This document shows positions 9,036 to 17,811 of a DNA stretch of 64,000 nucleotides, piece after piece. A program made the position numbers and the translations under genes. The DNA is from Glaciecola sp041380235 (GTDB lineage Bacteria > Pseudomonadota > Gammaproteobacteria > Enterobacterales > Alteromonadaceae): assembly GCF_041380235.1 (NCBI RefSeq), contig NZ_JBGIYY010000015.1:50286-114285 (forward strand), read 5' to 3'. Under the pieces are notes generated by a model, which was given only the letters and a program-made list of their open reading frames with translations, was not told the DNA's origin and did no database searches. The number at the start of each line of letters is the position of its first letter. Position 1 is the stretch's first letter.

Positions 9036-9335
9036 CTATACCTCGACTTGCTCATTAATAGACTTTGCATGCTTAATATCTGACGCTTGCGTGTCTTTGT
9101 TACCACCACTCAAAAGTAAAATTAGCTTTCCATTTCTTATAGAAAAGTAAACGCGATAGCCCTTTCCGATAAAAATCCGCATTTCACTTACACCAGCGCC
9201 AACGGCCTTTATATCGCCAAGATTCCCCGCTTCAGCTCTCAATATTCGTTTGCTAATCGAGTTCACTGCTTGCTTGTCTTTCAGCTTTAATAGCCATCGA
9301 TCAAAGTGCTCTGTAGTGATGATTTCATATTTCAT
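9036..9335 (-). CDS. RelE/HigB-superfamily toxin (Gp49-like addiction module killer)
   Basis: A 99-residue toxin-fold protein. TEHFDRWLLKLKDKQAVNSISKRILRAEAGNLGDIKAVGAGVSEMRIFIGKGYRVYF is the family pattern of the 'addiction module killer protein' (HI1419, phage Gp49-like): a basic N-terminal helix, the GDIKAVGAGVSEMRI strand, and GYRVYFSIRNGKLILLLSGGNKDTQ with the usual GG.K..Q end. Relatives are ribosome-dependent mRNA interferases. The first gene of a two-gene operon, with promoter and palindromic operator directly in front. The start matches the family N-terminus. Confidence 0.88.
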   Translation of the reverse strand: MKYEIITTEHFDRWLLKLKDKQAVNSISKRILRAEAGNLGDIKAVGAGVSEMRIFIGKGYRVYFSIRNGKLILLLSGGNKDTQASDIKHAKSINEQVEV

Positions 9336-9341
9336 TACTAC

Positions 9342-9369
9342 ATTGTAGCTTAAAAGCTACTTTGGTCAA
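9342..9369 (-). promoter_or_regulatory. Promoter and operator of the toxin-antitoxin operon
   Basis: On the minus strand TTGACC (9369-9364) and TACAAT (9347-9342) are 16 bases apart. The 16-bp inverted repeat GTAGCTT-AA-AAGCTAC (plus strand 9345-9360) fills the spacer and overlaps the -10, a fitting operator for antitoxin repression. The toxin ATG is only six bases past the -10, so the transcript would start at or next to the start codon. Confidence 0.7.
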
Positions 9370-9429
9370 GATTTGATTTTGTCCATGTTAAAGGACAGAG
9401 TTATTGTTTTGGACAATGCTTAATTATTT

Positions 9430-9770
9430 ATAAACAAGCTACGTCCGCAAAGGAGGTGCAGCCGACTGTCAGCAGAAAACCTTCAATGGCGGCTTTAGGG
9501 AATTGAAGTTAGAAATTCCAATATGGCCGTTATTCGTAGGCATTGCGGTCATTTTCAGTAAAAACTCAATGGCGGCAATCTGCCCAAAACGGTCTGTCAT
9601 AGATTGGGTTTTTAATTGCAAAAACCCTCCCAATCTTGAGCCAAAATGTGAACCGGCTACAGCTGCTTTTTGTCTCACAACGGCCAAACTAAAAATCGTT
9701 TTCCAAGCAGTGCTAGGTTTATCGATGCAAATCAGAAAGAGCACTTTGTAACCTCACAATGCAAATAGCC
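9430..9770. repeat. Possible dispersed repeat or decayed element
   Basis: A GC-richer block without a convincing gene; both strands have short open frames (9503-9751 plus, 9469-9744 minus) with odd, family-less composition. It contains an 11-base direct repeat, TCAATGGCGGC at 9483-9493 and 9566-9576, and several related GGC/CGG words. Small blocks like this are often scattered in marine gammaproteobacterial genomes and give spurious hypothetical proteins. That it is multicopy is inference; only one copy is visible here. Confidence 0.3.
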
Positions 9771-9808
9771 CTTATTTTTGACTTAAAGATCTCAAGTTAT
9801 ATAGCGAT

Positions 9809-10396
9809 TTAAAACCTATTTACTAAGGTCTTGATCGAATAAAACACTGGGAAGACTGCTGCACCAAGGACTATTTTAATCAAAGCACCGAGCACAAATG
9901 GGTATAGGCCATAAGTTAAAGCCTGATTAATCCCTATAGAGACGCTCAAATGCACAACGCCGAAAAGCAAAATAGTGATCGTACCGACGGTCATAGCGAT
10001 AATTGCGTTAAATATTCCTCTTTGCGGATATTGTCTACCTATATAGGAGATTAGCCCCGCACCAATTACGAAACCATATAAGTATCCGCCAGTATTACCA
10101 ATCAGCACTGAAAAACCGCTACTACCCTCTGCAAAAACCGGTAGACCCAGTATTCCTAGCAATAAATATAATACGACGGCTAAAATTGCAACAACAGGCC
10201 GATTTGCATAAGCGAACACCAACACCGCAAAGGTTTGCCAAGTTCCGGGAATATCTGTGTCGAGTAGGGGCACTTGAAGCGGCAGCTGTGCCGAAAGAGC
10301 AATTACTGCTGCGCCTGCTGTTATTAGAAGCGAACTGCTGCTAATGGTTTGTGATTGCTGCGATGTATTACTCTTGTTCTGCATTTGGATATTCAA
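9809..10396 (-). CDS. bioY: Biotin transporter, BioY (S component)
   Basis: A 195-residue membrane protein with about six hydrophobic helices and BioY landmarks: LLDTDIPGTWQTFAVLVFAY near the N-terminus, and LLGILGLPVFAEGSSGFSVLIGNTGGYLYGFVIGA, the biotin-binding GxxxLxGPTGGYL-like segment. BioY is the substrate-binding S component of an ECF-type biotin importer and can work alone in some bacteria. No AT-module or biotin synthesis genes are adjacent. It lies downstream of the ATP synthase operon but is separated from atpC by a strong terminator, so it likely has its own promoter. Confidence 0.93.
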   Translation of the reverse strand: MNIQMQNKSNTSQQSQTISSSSLLITAGAAVIALSAQLPLQVPLLDTDIPGTWQTFAVLVFAYANRPVVAILAVVLYLLLGILGLPVFAEGSSGFSVLIGNTGGYLYGFVIGAGLISYIGRQYPQRGIFNAIIAMTVGTITILLFGVVHLSVSIGINQALTYGLYPFVLGALIKIVLGAAVFPVFYSIKTLVNRF

Positions 10397-10540
10397 TACC
10401 TATTAGAACCGATTGTGACTTTAGCGCTTCGACAATCTGTCGTTTGTTAATAACATTATAAAGACCGAATCATACCTTCATCTATGCTCTTATAAGGCAC
10501 CAATAATTGTAACGTCTAATCTATATGGGAAATTTTTAAG

Positions 10541-10567
10541 AAAAAAAATCCGACAGACGCCGGATTT
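10541..10567 (-). terminator. Intrinsic terminator of the ATP synthase operon
   Basis: On the minus strand AAATCCG pairs with CGGATTT (plus-strand arms 10546-10552 and 10561-10567) and runs into eight T residues, about 25 bases after the atpC stop. Confidence 0.88.
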
Positions 10568-10593
10568 CTTTATTTGTTATTAAGGTATAGCGC

Positions 10594-11007
10594 TTATTTA
10601 CGGATTTTTTTAATCAAACGCAGCTGTGCAATAGCCTCAGCAAGTTCAATAGCCGCTTCTGCGTAATCAAAATCACCGCCAGAATTTGCCATTTTTTCTT
10701 CTGCATGCTTTTTCGCTTCAGCGGCTGCAGCTTCATCCAAGTCTTCTGCACGTATCGCGGTATCAGCCAATACAGTAAAGGTACCTGGCTGAACTTCTAA
10801 TATACCGCCAGCAACATAGATAATTTCTTCGGCTCCATGTTGCTTTACAATACGAACCATACCTGGCTGTATACCTGTGATAAGAGGGGCATGTCCGGGA
10901 TAAATCCCTAACTCACCTTCTGTACCAGTTACTTGAATGCGTTCTACTAATCCAGAAAATATTTCTGTCTCAGCGCTTACAACATCCAAATGTGCGGTCA
11001 TTGCCAT
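10594..11007 (-). CDS. atpC: ATP synthase F1 subunit epsilon
   Basis: Central-stalk subunit that couples rotor to catalytic head and inhibits ATP hydrolysis. The 137 residues show an N-terminal beta sandwich (HLDVVSAETEIFSGLVERIQVTGTEGELGIYPGHAPL split over 5-45) and a C-terminal helical hairpin. Last gene of the atpIBEFHAGDC operon, 48 bases after atpD. Confidence 0.97.
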   Translation of the reverse strand: MAMTAHLDVVSAETEIFSGLVERIQVTGTEGELGIYPGHAPLITGIQPGMVRIVKQHGAEEIIYVAGGILEVQPGTFTVLADTAIRAEDLDEAAAAEAKKHAEEKMANSGGDFDYAEAAIELAEAIAQLRLIKKIRK

Positions 11008-11055
11008 TTTCGGACTCCTCTATTGCAGCATTACCTGCAATACCTAATTCGATAA

Positions 11056-12447
11056 TTACTTCTTCGCTTTACTTGCTTTTTCAGCAGCTTCTTCAATGGA
11101 GCCAACCATATAGAAAGCTTGCTCTGGAAGGTGATCGTACTCGCCTTCGAGAATGCCTTTAAAGCCTGAAATCGTATCTTTTAGGGATACATATTTACCG
11201 GGAGACCCAGTGAATACTTCTGCTACGAAGAATGGCTGTGATAAGAAGCGCTGAATCTTGCGAGCGCGAGATACCACCAGTTTATCTTCTTCAGATAGTT
11301 CATCCATACCTAGAATGGCAATGATATCTTTCAATTCTTTATAACGCTGTAATACTGACTGAACGCCACGAGCAGCATCATAATGCTCTTGACCAATTAC
11401 TAATGGGTCAAGTTGACGTGAAGTAGAATCAAGTGGATCAACCGCTGGGTAAATACCGAGCGAAGCAATGTCGCGAGACAATACAACTGTTGCATCTAAG
11501 TGAGCAAAGGTAGTAGCCGGAGACGGATCTGTCAAATCATCTGCTGGTACGTATACCGCTTGGATAGACGTGATTGAACCTGTCTTAGTTGAAGTAATAC
11601 GCTCTTGTAATACACCCATTTCTTCCGCTAGGGTTGGCTGATAGCCTACCGCTGATGGCATACGACCAAGTAGTGCCGATACTTCCGTTCCAGCTAGTGT
11701 GTAACGATAGATGTTATCAACAAAAAACAATACGTCACGACCTTCATCACGGAATTTTTCAGCCATGGTTAAACCAGTTAATGCAACGCGCAGTCTGTTT
11801 CCTGGTGGTTCGTTCATCTGACCGTAAACAAGGGATACTTTATCTAGTACGTTTGATTCGTTCATTTCGTGGTAGAAATCATTACCTTCACGAGTACGCT
11901 CACCAACGCCAGCAAAAACTGAGTAACCACTGTGTTCGATAGCGATGTTACGAATAAGCTCCATCATATTTACGGTTTTGCCTACACCAGCACCACCAAA
12001 TAAACCCACCTTACCACCCTTCGCGAATGGACAAACTAAGTCGATAACTTTGATACCAGTTTCAAGCAATTCGACAGAACTTGATTGGTCTTCGTAGCTA
12101 GGCGCCTCACGGTGAATAGACATACGCTCTTCTTCACCAATTGGGCCTGCTTCATCGATAGGGTTACCCAACACGTCCATAATACGGCCAAGCGTTGCTG
12201 TGCCGACCGGAACTTGAATTGGAGCGCCTGTATTTTCTACCATTAGATTGCGACGTAAGCCATCAGTGGTTCCCATTGCGATAGTTCGCACAACGCCGCC
12301 ACCAAGCTGCTGCTGTACTTCTAACACTAGGCCTACTAAGTCACCTTCGGTCACTTTTAGTGCGTCATATACACGTGGTACGGAATCTTGTGGATACTCA
12401 ATATCCACAACCGCGCCAATGATTTGGACGACCTTACCTTGACTCAT
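11056..12447 (-). CDS. atpD: ATP synthase F1 subunit beta
   Basis: Catalytic subunit of the F1 head. 463 residues from the ATG giving MSQGKVVQIIGAV; a 16-residue in-frame extension upstream is rejected because homologues start here. Walker A GGAGVGKT at 151-158, catalytic Glu in GERTREG (about 180-186), Walker B LFFVDNIYR (about 238-246), and the beta signature PAVDPLDSTS. Position between atpG and atpC is canonical. Confidence 0.98.
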   Translation of the reverse strand: MSQGKVVQIIGAVVDIEYPQDSVPRVYDALKVTEGDLVGLVLEVQQQLGGGVVRTIAMGTTDGLRRNLMVENTGAPIQVPVGTATLGRIMDVLGNPIDEAGPIGEEERMSIHREAPSYEDQSSSVELLETGIKVIDLVCPFAKGGKVGLFGGAGVGKTVNMMELIRNIAIEHSGYSVFAGVGERTREGNDFYHEMNESNVLDKVSLVYGQMNEPPGNRLRVALTGLTMAEKFRDEGRDVLFFVDNIYRYTLAGTEVSALLGRMPSAVGYQPTLAEEMGVLQERITSTKTGSITSIQAVYVPADDLTDPSPATTFAHLDATVVLSRDIASLGIYPAVDPLDSTSRQLDPLVIGQEHYDAARGVQSVLQRYKELKDIIAILGMDELSEEDKLVVSRARKIQRFLSQPFFVAEVFTGSPGKYVSLKDTISGFKGILEGEYDHLPEQAFYMVGSIEEAAEKASKAKK

Positions 12448-12510
12448 AATTTGTCCTCTTAAACTTAATAATTCTTTACTTAATGGCTCGCACAACGGGG
12501 TTTAATCTAT

Positions 12511-13371
12511 TTAAACCGCTGCTGCACCACTTACAATTTCACTAATTTCTTGCGTGATCGCCGCTTGGCGAGCCTTGTTATATATCAGTTGCAAGTCATC
12601 GATGAGGTTACCCGCGTTATCGGTTGCTGCTTTCATAGCGACCATTCGCGCAGCTTGTTCAGATGCTACATTTTCTACAACAGCCTGATACACTACAGTT
12701 TCAATGTATCTGGCAAGTAAGGCGTCCAGAATTTCATCCGCATCAGGCTCATAAATATAATCCCAACTATGAGCTCTGTTTGCCTCTTCATCTTTAGGAA
12801 GTGGAAGCAATTGGTTAATCACTGGCTCTTGAGTCATTGTATTAACAAAGTGATTGTTGACCAGATAGATTTTGTCCAATTCACCGTTTTCATATGCATC
12901 AAGCATTACTCGCACGGTACCTATCACTGAACTCAAACTTGGCTTATCACCGAGTCCTGATTCTGCTGCCATAACTTTGCCACCAAATCGAGAGAAAAAA
13001 CTCACTGCTTTTGCACCTAACGCTGCAAAATAAAGTCCTTTTTCTTGTTTTTGATAATGACGAATGCGCTCACTTACTGCTTTAAATTCATTGGTGTTTA
13101 AACCACCACACAGACCACGATCCGTTGATATAACGATAAAACCAACGTTCTTAACCTCGCGCTCTTCTAAGAACGGGTGTTTATAATCTAGGTTACCGTT
13201 TGCAATATGCCCAATGACGGTCTTCATACTTTTTGCATACGGGCGACCAGAAGCCATACGTTCCTGCGCTCTTTTCATTTTAGAGGCAGCAACCATCTCC
13301 ATTGCGCTGGTAATTTTTTGGGTATTTTTAATACTCCCAATTTTACCTTTAATCTCTTTTCCGCTTGCCAT
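12511..13371 (-). CDS. atpG: ATP synthase F1 subunit gamma
   Basis: Rotor shaft of F1. 286 residues with the conserved N-terminal helix (KEIKGKIGSIKNTQKITSAM, residues 4-23), the STDRGLCGGLN Rossmann segment and the C-terminal helix MVAMKAATDNAGNLIDDL. Both terminal helices form the coiled coil that turns inside the alpha/beta ring. Length and place in the operon are normal. Confidence 0.98.
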   Translation of the reverse strand: MASGKEIKGKIGSIKNTQKITSAMEMVAASKMKRAQERMASGRPYAKSMKTVIGHIANGNLDYKHPFLEEREVKNVGFIVISTDRGLCGGLNTNEFKAVSERIRHYQKQEKGLYFAALGAKAVSFFSRFGGKVMAAESGLGDKPSLSSVIGTVRVMLDAYENGELDKIYLVNNHFVNTMTQEPVINQLLPLPKDEEANRAHSWDYIYEPDADEILDALLARYIETVVYQAVVENVASEQAARMVAMKAATDNAGNLIDDLQLIYNKARQAAITQEISEIVSGAAAV

Positions 13372-13426
13372 AACCTTCTCCGATTACTCTACGACAAGCC
13401 CTAATGCATGCATTAGGGCTTCGTGA

Positions 13427-14968
13427 TTACCAGGTTTGAGTTGCCTTGAAAGTATCAAAGGCTTCTTTCAACTGACTTTCAATATCGTCGTTGTAGTTAC
13501 CGCTTTGGTTGATAGAGTCCATCAGCTCTTTTTTCTCACTTGTCATGTATGAGTGAAGTGCTGATTCAAAATCAAGAACTTTATTAAGCTCAACATCTTG
13601 TAAGAAACCCTTTTCAGCCGCAAATAACGATACCGCCATTTCCGCTACTGACAATGGAGCATATTGATTTTGCTTCATTAATTCAGTTACACGTTGACCG
13701 TGCTCTAACTGCGCTCGAGTCGCTTCATCGAGGTCAGATGCAAACTGCGAGAATGCGGCTAATTCGCGATACTGAGCCAAAGCTAGACGAATACCGCCAC
13801 CAAGTTTCTTGATAATTTTGGTTTGTGCAGCACCACCAACCCGAGATACTGAAATACCAGCGTTAACCGCAGGACGAATACCAGCGTTGAACAAATCAGT
13901 TTCAAGAAAGATTTGACCATCGGTAATTGAAATTACGTTGGTCGGTACGAATGCAGAAACGTCACCAGCTTGGGTTTCAATAATAGGTAATGCGGTTAAT
14001 GAGCCGGTTTTACCTTTTACTTCACCATTAGTGTATTTCTCAACGTAATTGGAATTTACGCGAGCGGCGCGCTCTAGTAGGCGTGAGTGCAAATAGAAAA
14101 CGTCACCAGGGTAGGCTTCACGGCCCGGAGGACGACGTAATAATAGCGACACCTGACGATATGCAACAGCTTGCTTAGACAAATCATCATACACGATAAG
14201 TGCATCTTCACCGCGATCACGGAAATATTCACCCATGGTACAGCCTGAGTATGGTGCAAGGTATTGAAGTGCTGCTGATTCAGAGGCAGATGCTGCAACG
14301 ATAATGGTGTGAGCCATTGCACCGTGTTCTTCTAATTTGCGAACCACGTTAGCAATGGTTGATGCTTTTTGGCCAATCGCGACATATACGCATTTAACGC
14401 CTGTGCCCTTTTGGTTGATGATAGCGTCAATGGCTAATGCAGTCTTACCTGTTTGACGGTCACCGATAATCAATTCACGCTGACCACGACCAACAGGAAT
14501 CATAGCATCTACTGACTTATAACCTGTTTGAACGGGTTGGTCGACGGATTGACGCTCAATTACGCCTGGTGCTATTTTTTCTACCGGCTCAAACAAATCA
14601 GCCTCGATAGCGCCTTTGCCGTCAATTGCTTCACCAAGAGTGTTAACAACACGGCCTAGCAGTTGAGGACCAACCGGAACCTCAAGAATACGACCTGAAG
14701 ATTTTACTTTGTCGCCTTCTTGTAAATCAGTATAAGGACCCATAACAACCGCACCAACCGAATCTCTTTCAAGGTTCAATGCGATGGCATAGCGACCACC
14801 TGGTAATTCAATCATTTCGCCCTGCATTACATCTGCAAGACCATTAATACGAATGATACCATCGGTTACACCAACAATGGTGCCTTCGTTTCTGGCTTCA
14901 CTTACTACTTCAAACTGATCGATACGTTTCTTAATCAGTTCTGCAATCTCTGTAGAATTAAGTTGCAT
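13427..14968 (-). CDS. atpA: ATP synthase F1 subunit alpha
   Basis: Non-catalytic nucleotide-binding subunit of the F1 head. 513 residues, the same as in Escherichia coli. Walker A GDRQTGKT at 169-176, YDDLSKQAVAYRQ in the Walker B region, and the alpha signature PAVNAGISVSRVG. Fourteen bases separate it from atpH. Confidence 0.98.
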   Translation of the reverse strand: MQLNSTEIAELIKKRIDQFEVVSEARNEGTIVGVTDGIIRINGLADVMQGEMIELPGGRYAIALNLERDSVGAVVMGPYTDLQEGDKVKSSGRILEVPVGPQLLGRVVNTLGEAIDGKGAIEADLFEPVEKIAPGVIERQSVDQPVQTGYKSVDAMIPVGRGQRELIIGDRQTGKTALAIDAIINQKGTGVKCVYVAIGQKASTIANVVRKLEEHGAMAHTIIVAASASESAALQYLAPYSGCTMGEYFRDRGEDALIVYDDLSKQAVAYRQVSLLLRRPPGREAYPGDVFYLHSRLLERAARVNSNYVEKYTNGEVKGKTGSLTALPIIETQAGDVSAFVPTNVISITDGQIFLETDLFNAGIRPAVNAGISVSRVGGAAQTKIIKKLGGGIRLALAQYRELAAFSQFASDLDEATRAQLEHGQRVTELMKQNQYAPLSVAEMAVSLFAAEKGFLQDVELNKVLDFESALHSYMTSEKKELMDSINQSGNYNDDIESQLKEAFDTFKATQTW

Positions 14969-14981
14969 ACTTATATTCCCG

Positions 14982-15515
14982 TTATGCTTGTAACGCGTCG
15001 TTAAGACGGTTCAACTGTGAATTTACGGAACCATCTATTACGGTATCACCGGCTTTGATAATCATGCCGGCAATAAGGCTAGGATCCACGCTACAATTAA
15101 GCTGTACTTTGCGGTCAAATCGCTTAGCTAAGGCGTCACTCAGTTTGGTTATTTGAGCGTCGCTAAGACTGGCTGCCGATACAACATCAACATTTATTTG
15201 TTTTTCATGCTCTACTTTGAGCGTGTTAAACATTTTTGATATCTCTGGCAATAATTTGAGGCGATTATTTTGCGCTAAAATTTTGATAAAGTTTTGCCCA
15301 TGTTCATCGAGCTGCTCACCACAGACCTTGTTAAATACATCAGTTATTACGTCTGCTGCTATCGCGCCAGATAAGTAATGATGCATACTGTCATTTTTTG
15401 ACACCTCAGCGGCAAACACTAACATTGCCTGCCAAGCGTCTATGGCCGATTTTGCAATTGCAAAATCGAAAGCGGCAGTGGCGTAGGGGCGAGCAACTGT
15501 TGTCAATTCAGACAT
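14982..15515 (-). CDS. atpH: ATP synthase F1 subunit delta
   Basis: Peripheral-stalk subunit joining the F1 head to the b subunits. 177 residues with the delta/OSCP pattern: ARPYATAAFDFA at residues 8-19, and a C-terminal segment DPSLIAGMIIKAGDTVIDGSVNSQL (split) that forms the conserved GG-like loop. Normal length and order. Confidence 0.97.
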   Translation of the reverse strand: MSELTTVARPYATAAFDFAIAKSAIDAWQAMLVFAAEVSKNDSMHHYLSGAIAADVITDVFNKVCGEQLDEHGQNFIKILAQNNRLKLLPEISKMFNTLKVEHEKQINVDVVSAASLSDAQITKLSDALAKRFDRKVQLNCSVDPSLIAGMIIKAGDTVIDGSVNSQLNRLNDALQA

Positions 15516-15526
15516 GGCTCACTCTC

Positions 15527-15997
15527 CTATAGCTCTGCGACAAGTTTTTCAACAATGTCACTTTGTGCCGCTGCGTCAATTTCACGTCCAAGAATTTGCT
15601 GCGCGCCTGATATGGCAAGCAAGCCAACCTGCTTGCGCAAGTCTTCTTTAACTCGATTCTTTTCAGCTTCGACTTCAGCATAACCTTGTGCGATTATTTT
15701 CTCGCGTTCGGCATGCCCTCTTTGGGTTTCTTCTTCAACCAATTGATTCGCTCGTTTCTTGGCTAAATCGATAATTTTGCTCGCCTCATCTTTGGCTTCG
15801 CGAAGTTTATCTGTAGCGCTTGCTTGAGCTAACTCTAAGTCTTTTGACGCGCGTTCAGACGCAGCAAGACCATCGGCTATTTTTTTCTGTCTTTCTTCAA
15901 TTGCTGCAATGATTGGCGGCCACACATACTTCATGCAGAACGCAACAAACACTGTAAACGCAATGAGCTGACCTATTAGAGTGGCGTTAAAATTCAC
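15527..15997 (-). CDS. atpF: ATP synthase F0 subunit b
   Basis: Peripheral stalk. 156 residues: one N-terminal membrane helix (about 5-25, FNATLIGQLIAFTVFVAFCM), then a long charged amphipathic helix rich in Lys, Glu and Ala (30-130) that dimerises as a coiled coil. PPIIAAIEERQKKIADGL is the typical b-subunit junction. Confidence 0.97.
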   Translation of the reverse strand: MNFNATLIGQLIAFTVFVAFCMKYVWPPIIAAIEERQKKIADGLAASERASKDLELAQASATDKLREAKDEASKIIDLAKKRANQLVEEETQRGHAEREKIIAQGYAEVEAEKNRVKEDLRKQVGLLAISGAQQILGREIDAAAQSDIVEKLVAEL

Positions 15998-16040
15998 GTC
16001 CGCTCCTCCTATTGGTTATTCGTTAATCTGAAGAAGCGTG

Positions 16041-16280
16041 TTAGTAAACACCACCTAAACCAGGAGCAACAACGAATAAGATGTAAAGGGCAATACCAAC
16101 ACCGATCATAGAAATAGCATCGATTAGACCTGCCAATATAAACATTTTAACTTGTAATTGTGGTGCAAGTTCAGGCTGGCGAGCAGAAGATTCTAAAAAC
16201 TTTCCGCCCATGATTCCGAAACCAATTGCGGTGCCTAGTGCACCCATTCCGATGATTATAGCAACTGCGATGTAGATCAT
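16041..16280 (-). CDS. atpE: ATP synthase F0 subunit c
   Basis: Proteolipid of the rotor ring. 79 residues in a helical hairpin with the polar loop ARQPEL (33-38). The ion-binding carboxylate is Asp54 in LIDAISMI; this motif, with Asp and no Na-ligand pattern, points to proton coupling. The hairpin is shifted relative to Escherichia coli by a shorter N-terminus and a longer C-terminus. Confidence 0.98.
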   Translation of the reverse strand: MIYIAVAIIIGMGALGTAIGFGIMGGKFLESSARQPELAPQLQVKMFILAGLIDAISMIGVGIALYILFVVAPGLGGVY

Positions 16281-16334
16281 TGTTATCTCCGATTAAGGTT
16301 AAATATAAGTAAAAATTAAAGTAAAAAGTACAAT

Positions 16335-17168
16335 CTAGTGGTCTTCACACGCCAAGCTTAAATAAACGATGGTAAGCATCATAAATATAAAGGCTTGCAG
16401 AGGAAGTACTAAAATATGGAAAACAGCCCAAGCGAAATGCAGCGGTAACTGCAGGTAACCAATGGTTGCGATTAATATAAAGATTAACTCACTGGCATAC
16501 AGGTTACCGAACAAACGCAAAGAAAGTGATAAAGGACGCGCTAACAAGGTGACCGTTTCAATTACAAAGTTAAATGGAATAAAAACAGGGTGGTTCAGCG
16601 GTTGCATCGTAAGCTCTTTAGTAAATCCTTTTATGCCTTTGATTTTGAGCGAGTAGTAAATAATAAGAATAAACACGCCGATAGAGAGTGCAAAGGTAGT
16701 ATTAATGTCTGTAGTCGGTACAATTTTCATGTATACGTCTTTGGGGTCCATACCAAAACCATACTGACCAATGAGTCCTGCAATCCATGGGAATAAATCG
16801 ACTGGGATAAGGTCGGTCAGGTTCATCAGTAACACCCATACAAATATCGTAAGGGCCAATGGAGCGATTAGCTTACTGCTACCATGAAAAGAGCTTTTAA
16901 CATTGTCATCAACAAATTCAACAATCATTTCTACCAATGCTTGCGTCTTACTGGGTACACCTGTTGTTGCTTTTTTACCGACTCGCCAAAAAAGAAACAA
17001 AAAGCTAATCCCAATAAATGCTGACCAACCGATTGTATCGACATGCCAAACCCAAAAACCAGCGTCTTCACAGGCCTTATTAAAGACAATGCCTTCCTCT
17101 GTGGAACACATCCGAGCGTTGGTCAAATGGTGATTAATGTATTCTTGCGTTGTTGCGTAAGATGCCAT
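16335..17168 (-). CDS. atpB: ATP synthase F0 subunit a
   Basis: Stator channel subunit. 277 residues with about five or six membrane helices. LLARPLSLSLRLFGNLYASELI carries the essential Arg (second Arg, in SLRLFGN) that interacts with the c-ring carboxylate. The N-terminal EEYINHHLTNAR-like segment (TTQEYINHHLTNA) is usual in gammaproteobacteria. Confidence 0.97.
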   Translation of the reverse strand: MASYATTQEYINHHLTNARMCSTEEGIVFNKACEDAGFWVWHVDTIGWSAFIGISFLFLFWRVGKKATTGVPSKTQALVEMIVEFVDDNVKSSFHGSSKLIAPLALTIFVWVLLMNLTDLIPVDLFPWIAGLIGQYGFGMDPKDVYMKIVPTTDINTTFALSIGVFILIIYYSLKIKGIKGFTKELTMQPLNHPVFIPFNFVIETVTLLARPLSLSLRLFGNLYASELIFILIATIGYLQLPLHFAWAVFHILVLPLQAFIFMMLTIVYLSLACEDH

Positions 17169-17224
17169 TGTTTAACCTAGTTTGTATAATTTAAAAATCT
17201 TTACATATGTTTCGTCAATAATCA

Positions 17225-17608
17225 TTACGACTTTTGGCTGAAACAAAACATGGCCGCCCATTGGCTGACCATTGTTATCACGTATGCACCTAACAAAGGT
17301 AACGGGTGCGCATTAAAATGAAAAAACGCAATAACAAATAACAGTACGGTAATAATCAGTTTGAGTTTCATTCCCTGATTAAAACTTTGAGCGACGATAT
17401 TATTCTTCGTCCCTCCTGCATATCGGAATACCCAATAAGCAAAAATTGTGTGCGGTACTATAAACACTATTACACCAAGAGCGGTCGACACCCATAAACT
17501 CGGGTAAACAACGACAGTTAGTATAAGCAAACACAGGCCGATTAAACCTTGGACAATCAAGCCTTTGATAGCGAGTTGTTTACCTGGCAAGGCCAAGTCA
17601 GCTTTCAT
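17225..17608 (-). CDS. atpI: ATP synthase assembly factor AtpI
   Basis: A 127-residue membrane protein with four hydrophobic segments, first gene of the atp operon. AtpI assists c-ring assembly but is not part of the finished enzyme. The sequence KAYWVFRYAGGTKNNIVAQSF-like region (YWVFRYAGGTKN) with a following basic helix is the family's best conserved part. A promoter lies 45 bases upstream. Confidence 0.93.
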   Translation of the reverse strand: MKADLALPGKQLAIKGLIVQGLIGLCLLILTVVVYPSLWVSTALGVIVFIVPHTIFAYWVFRYAGGTKNNIVAQSFNQGMKLKLIITVLLFVIAFFHFNAHPLPLLGAYVITMVSQWAAMFCFSQKS

Positions 17609-17650
17609 ATTTTTTCGTACCTGTAGGCTATGCCCAACAAAAGCGCTCGA

Positions 17651-17678
17651 AGTATACTTTGAATGCGAAAAAATTCAA
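17651..17678 (-). promoter_or_regulatory. Promoter of the ATP synthase operon
   Basis: On the minus strand TTGAAT (17678-17673) and TATACT (17656-17651) with a 16-base spacer, followed by a GC-rich discriminator TCGAGCGC. The predicted start is about 35 bases before atpI. Confidence 0.75.
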
Positions 17679-17811
17679 CTATAAAGGGAAACTATTAAAA
17701 CTATTTTCATCATTCGTAGACTCAATAATACTAATGGTTAATATCAATTTTTTTCGATGTTTTATATTTAAGCAGATGGAAAAGCTATTTAGCTAAACAA
17801 AACTTCAGGGC

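Noticed and set aside
9469..9751. Protein genes on either strand (82 and 91 residues)
   Set aside because: No family pattern, conflicting overlap, no ribosome site; better explained as a repeat.
12347..12390. Third parS site (CACGTGG core in atpD)
   Set aside because: Only the CACGTG core matches; flanks differ from the TGTT...AACA consensus.
16041..16280. Sodium-type ATP synthase c subunit
   Set aside because: The ion site is LIDAISMI with Asp and without the Glu/Ser/Thr ligand set of Na+ enzymes.
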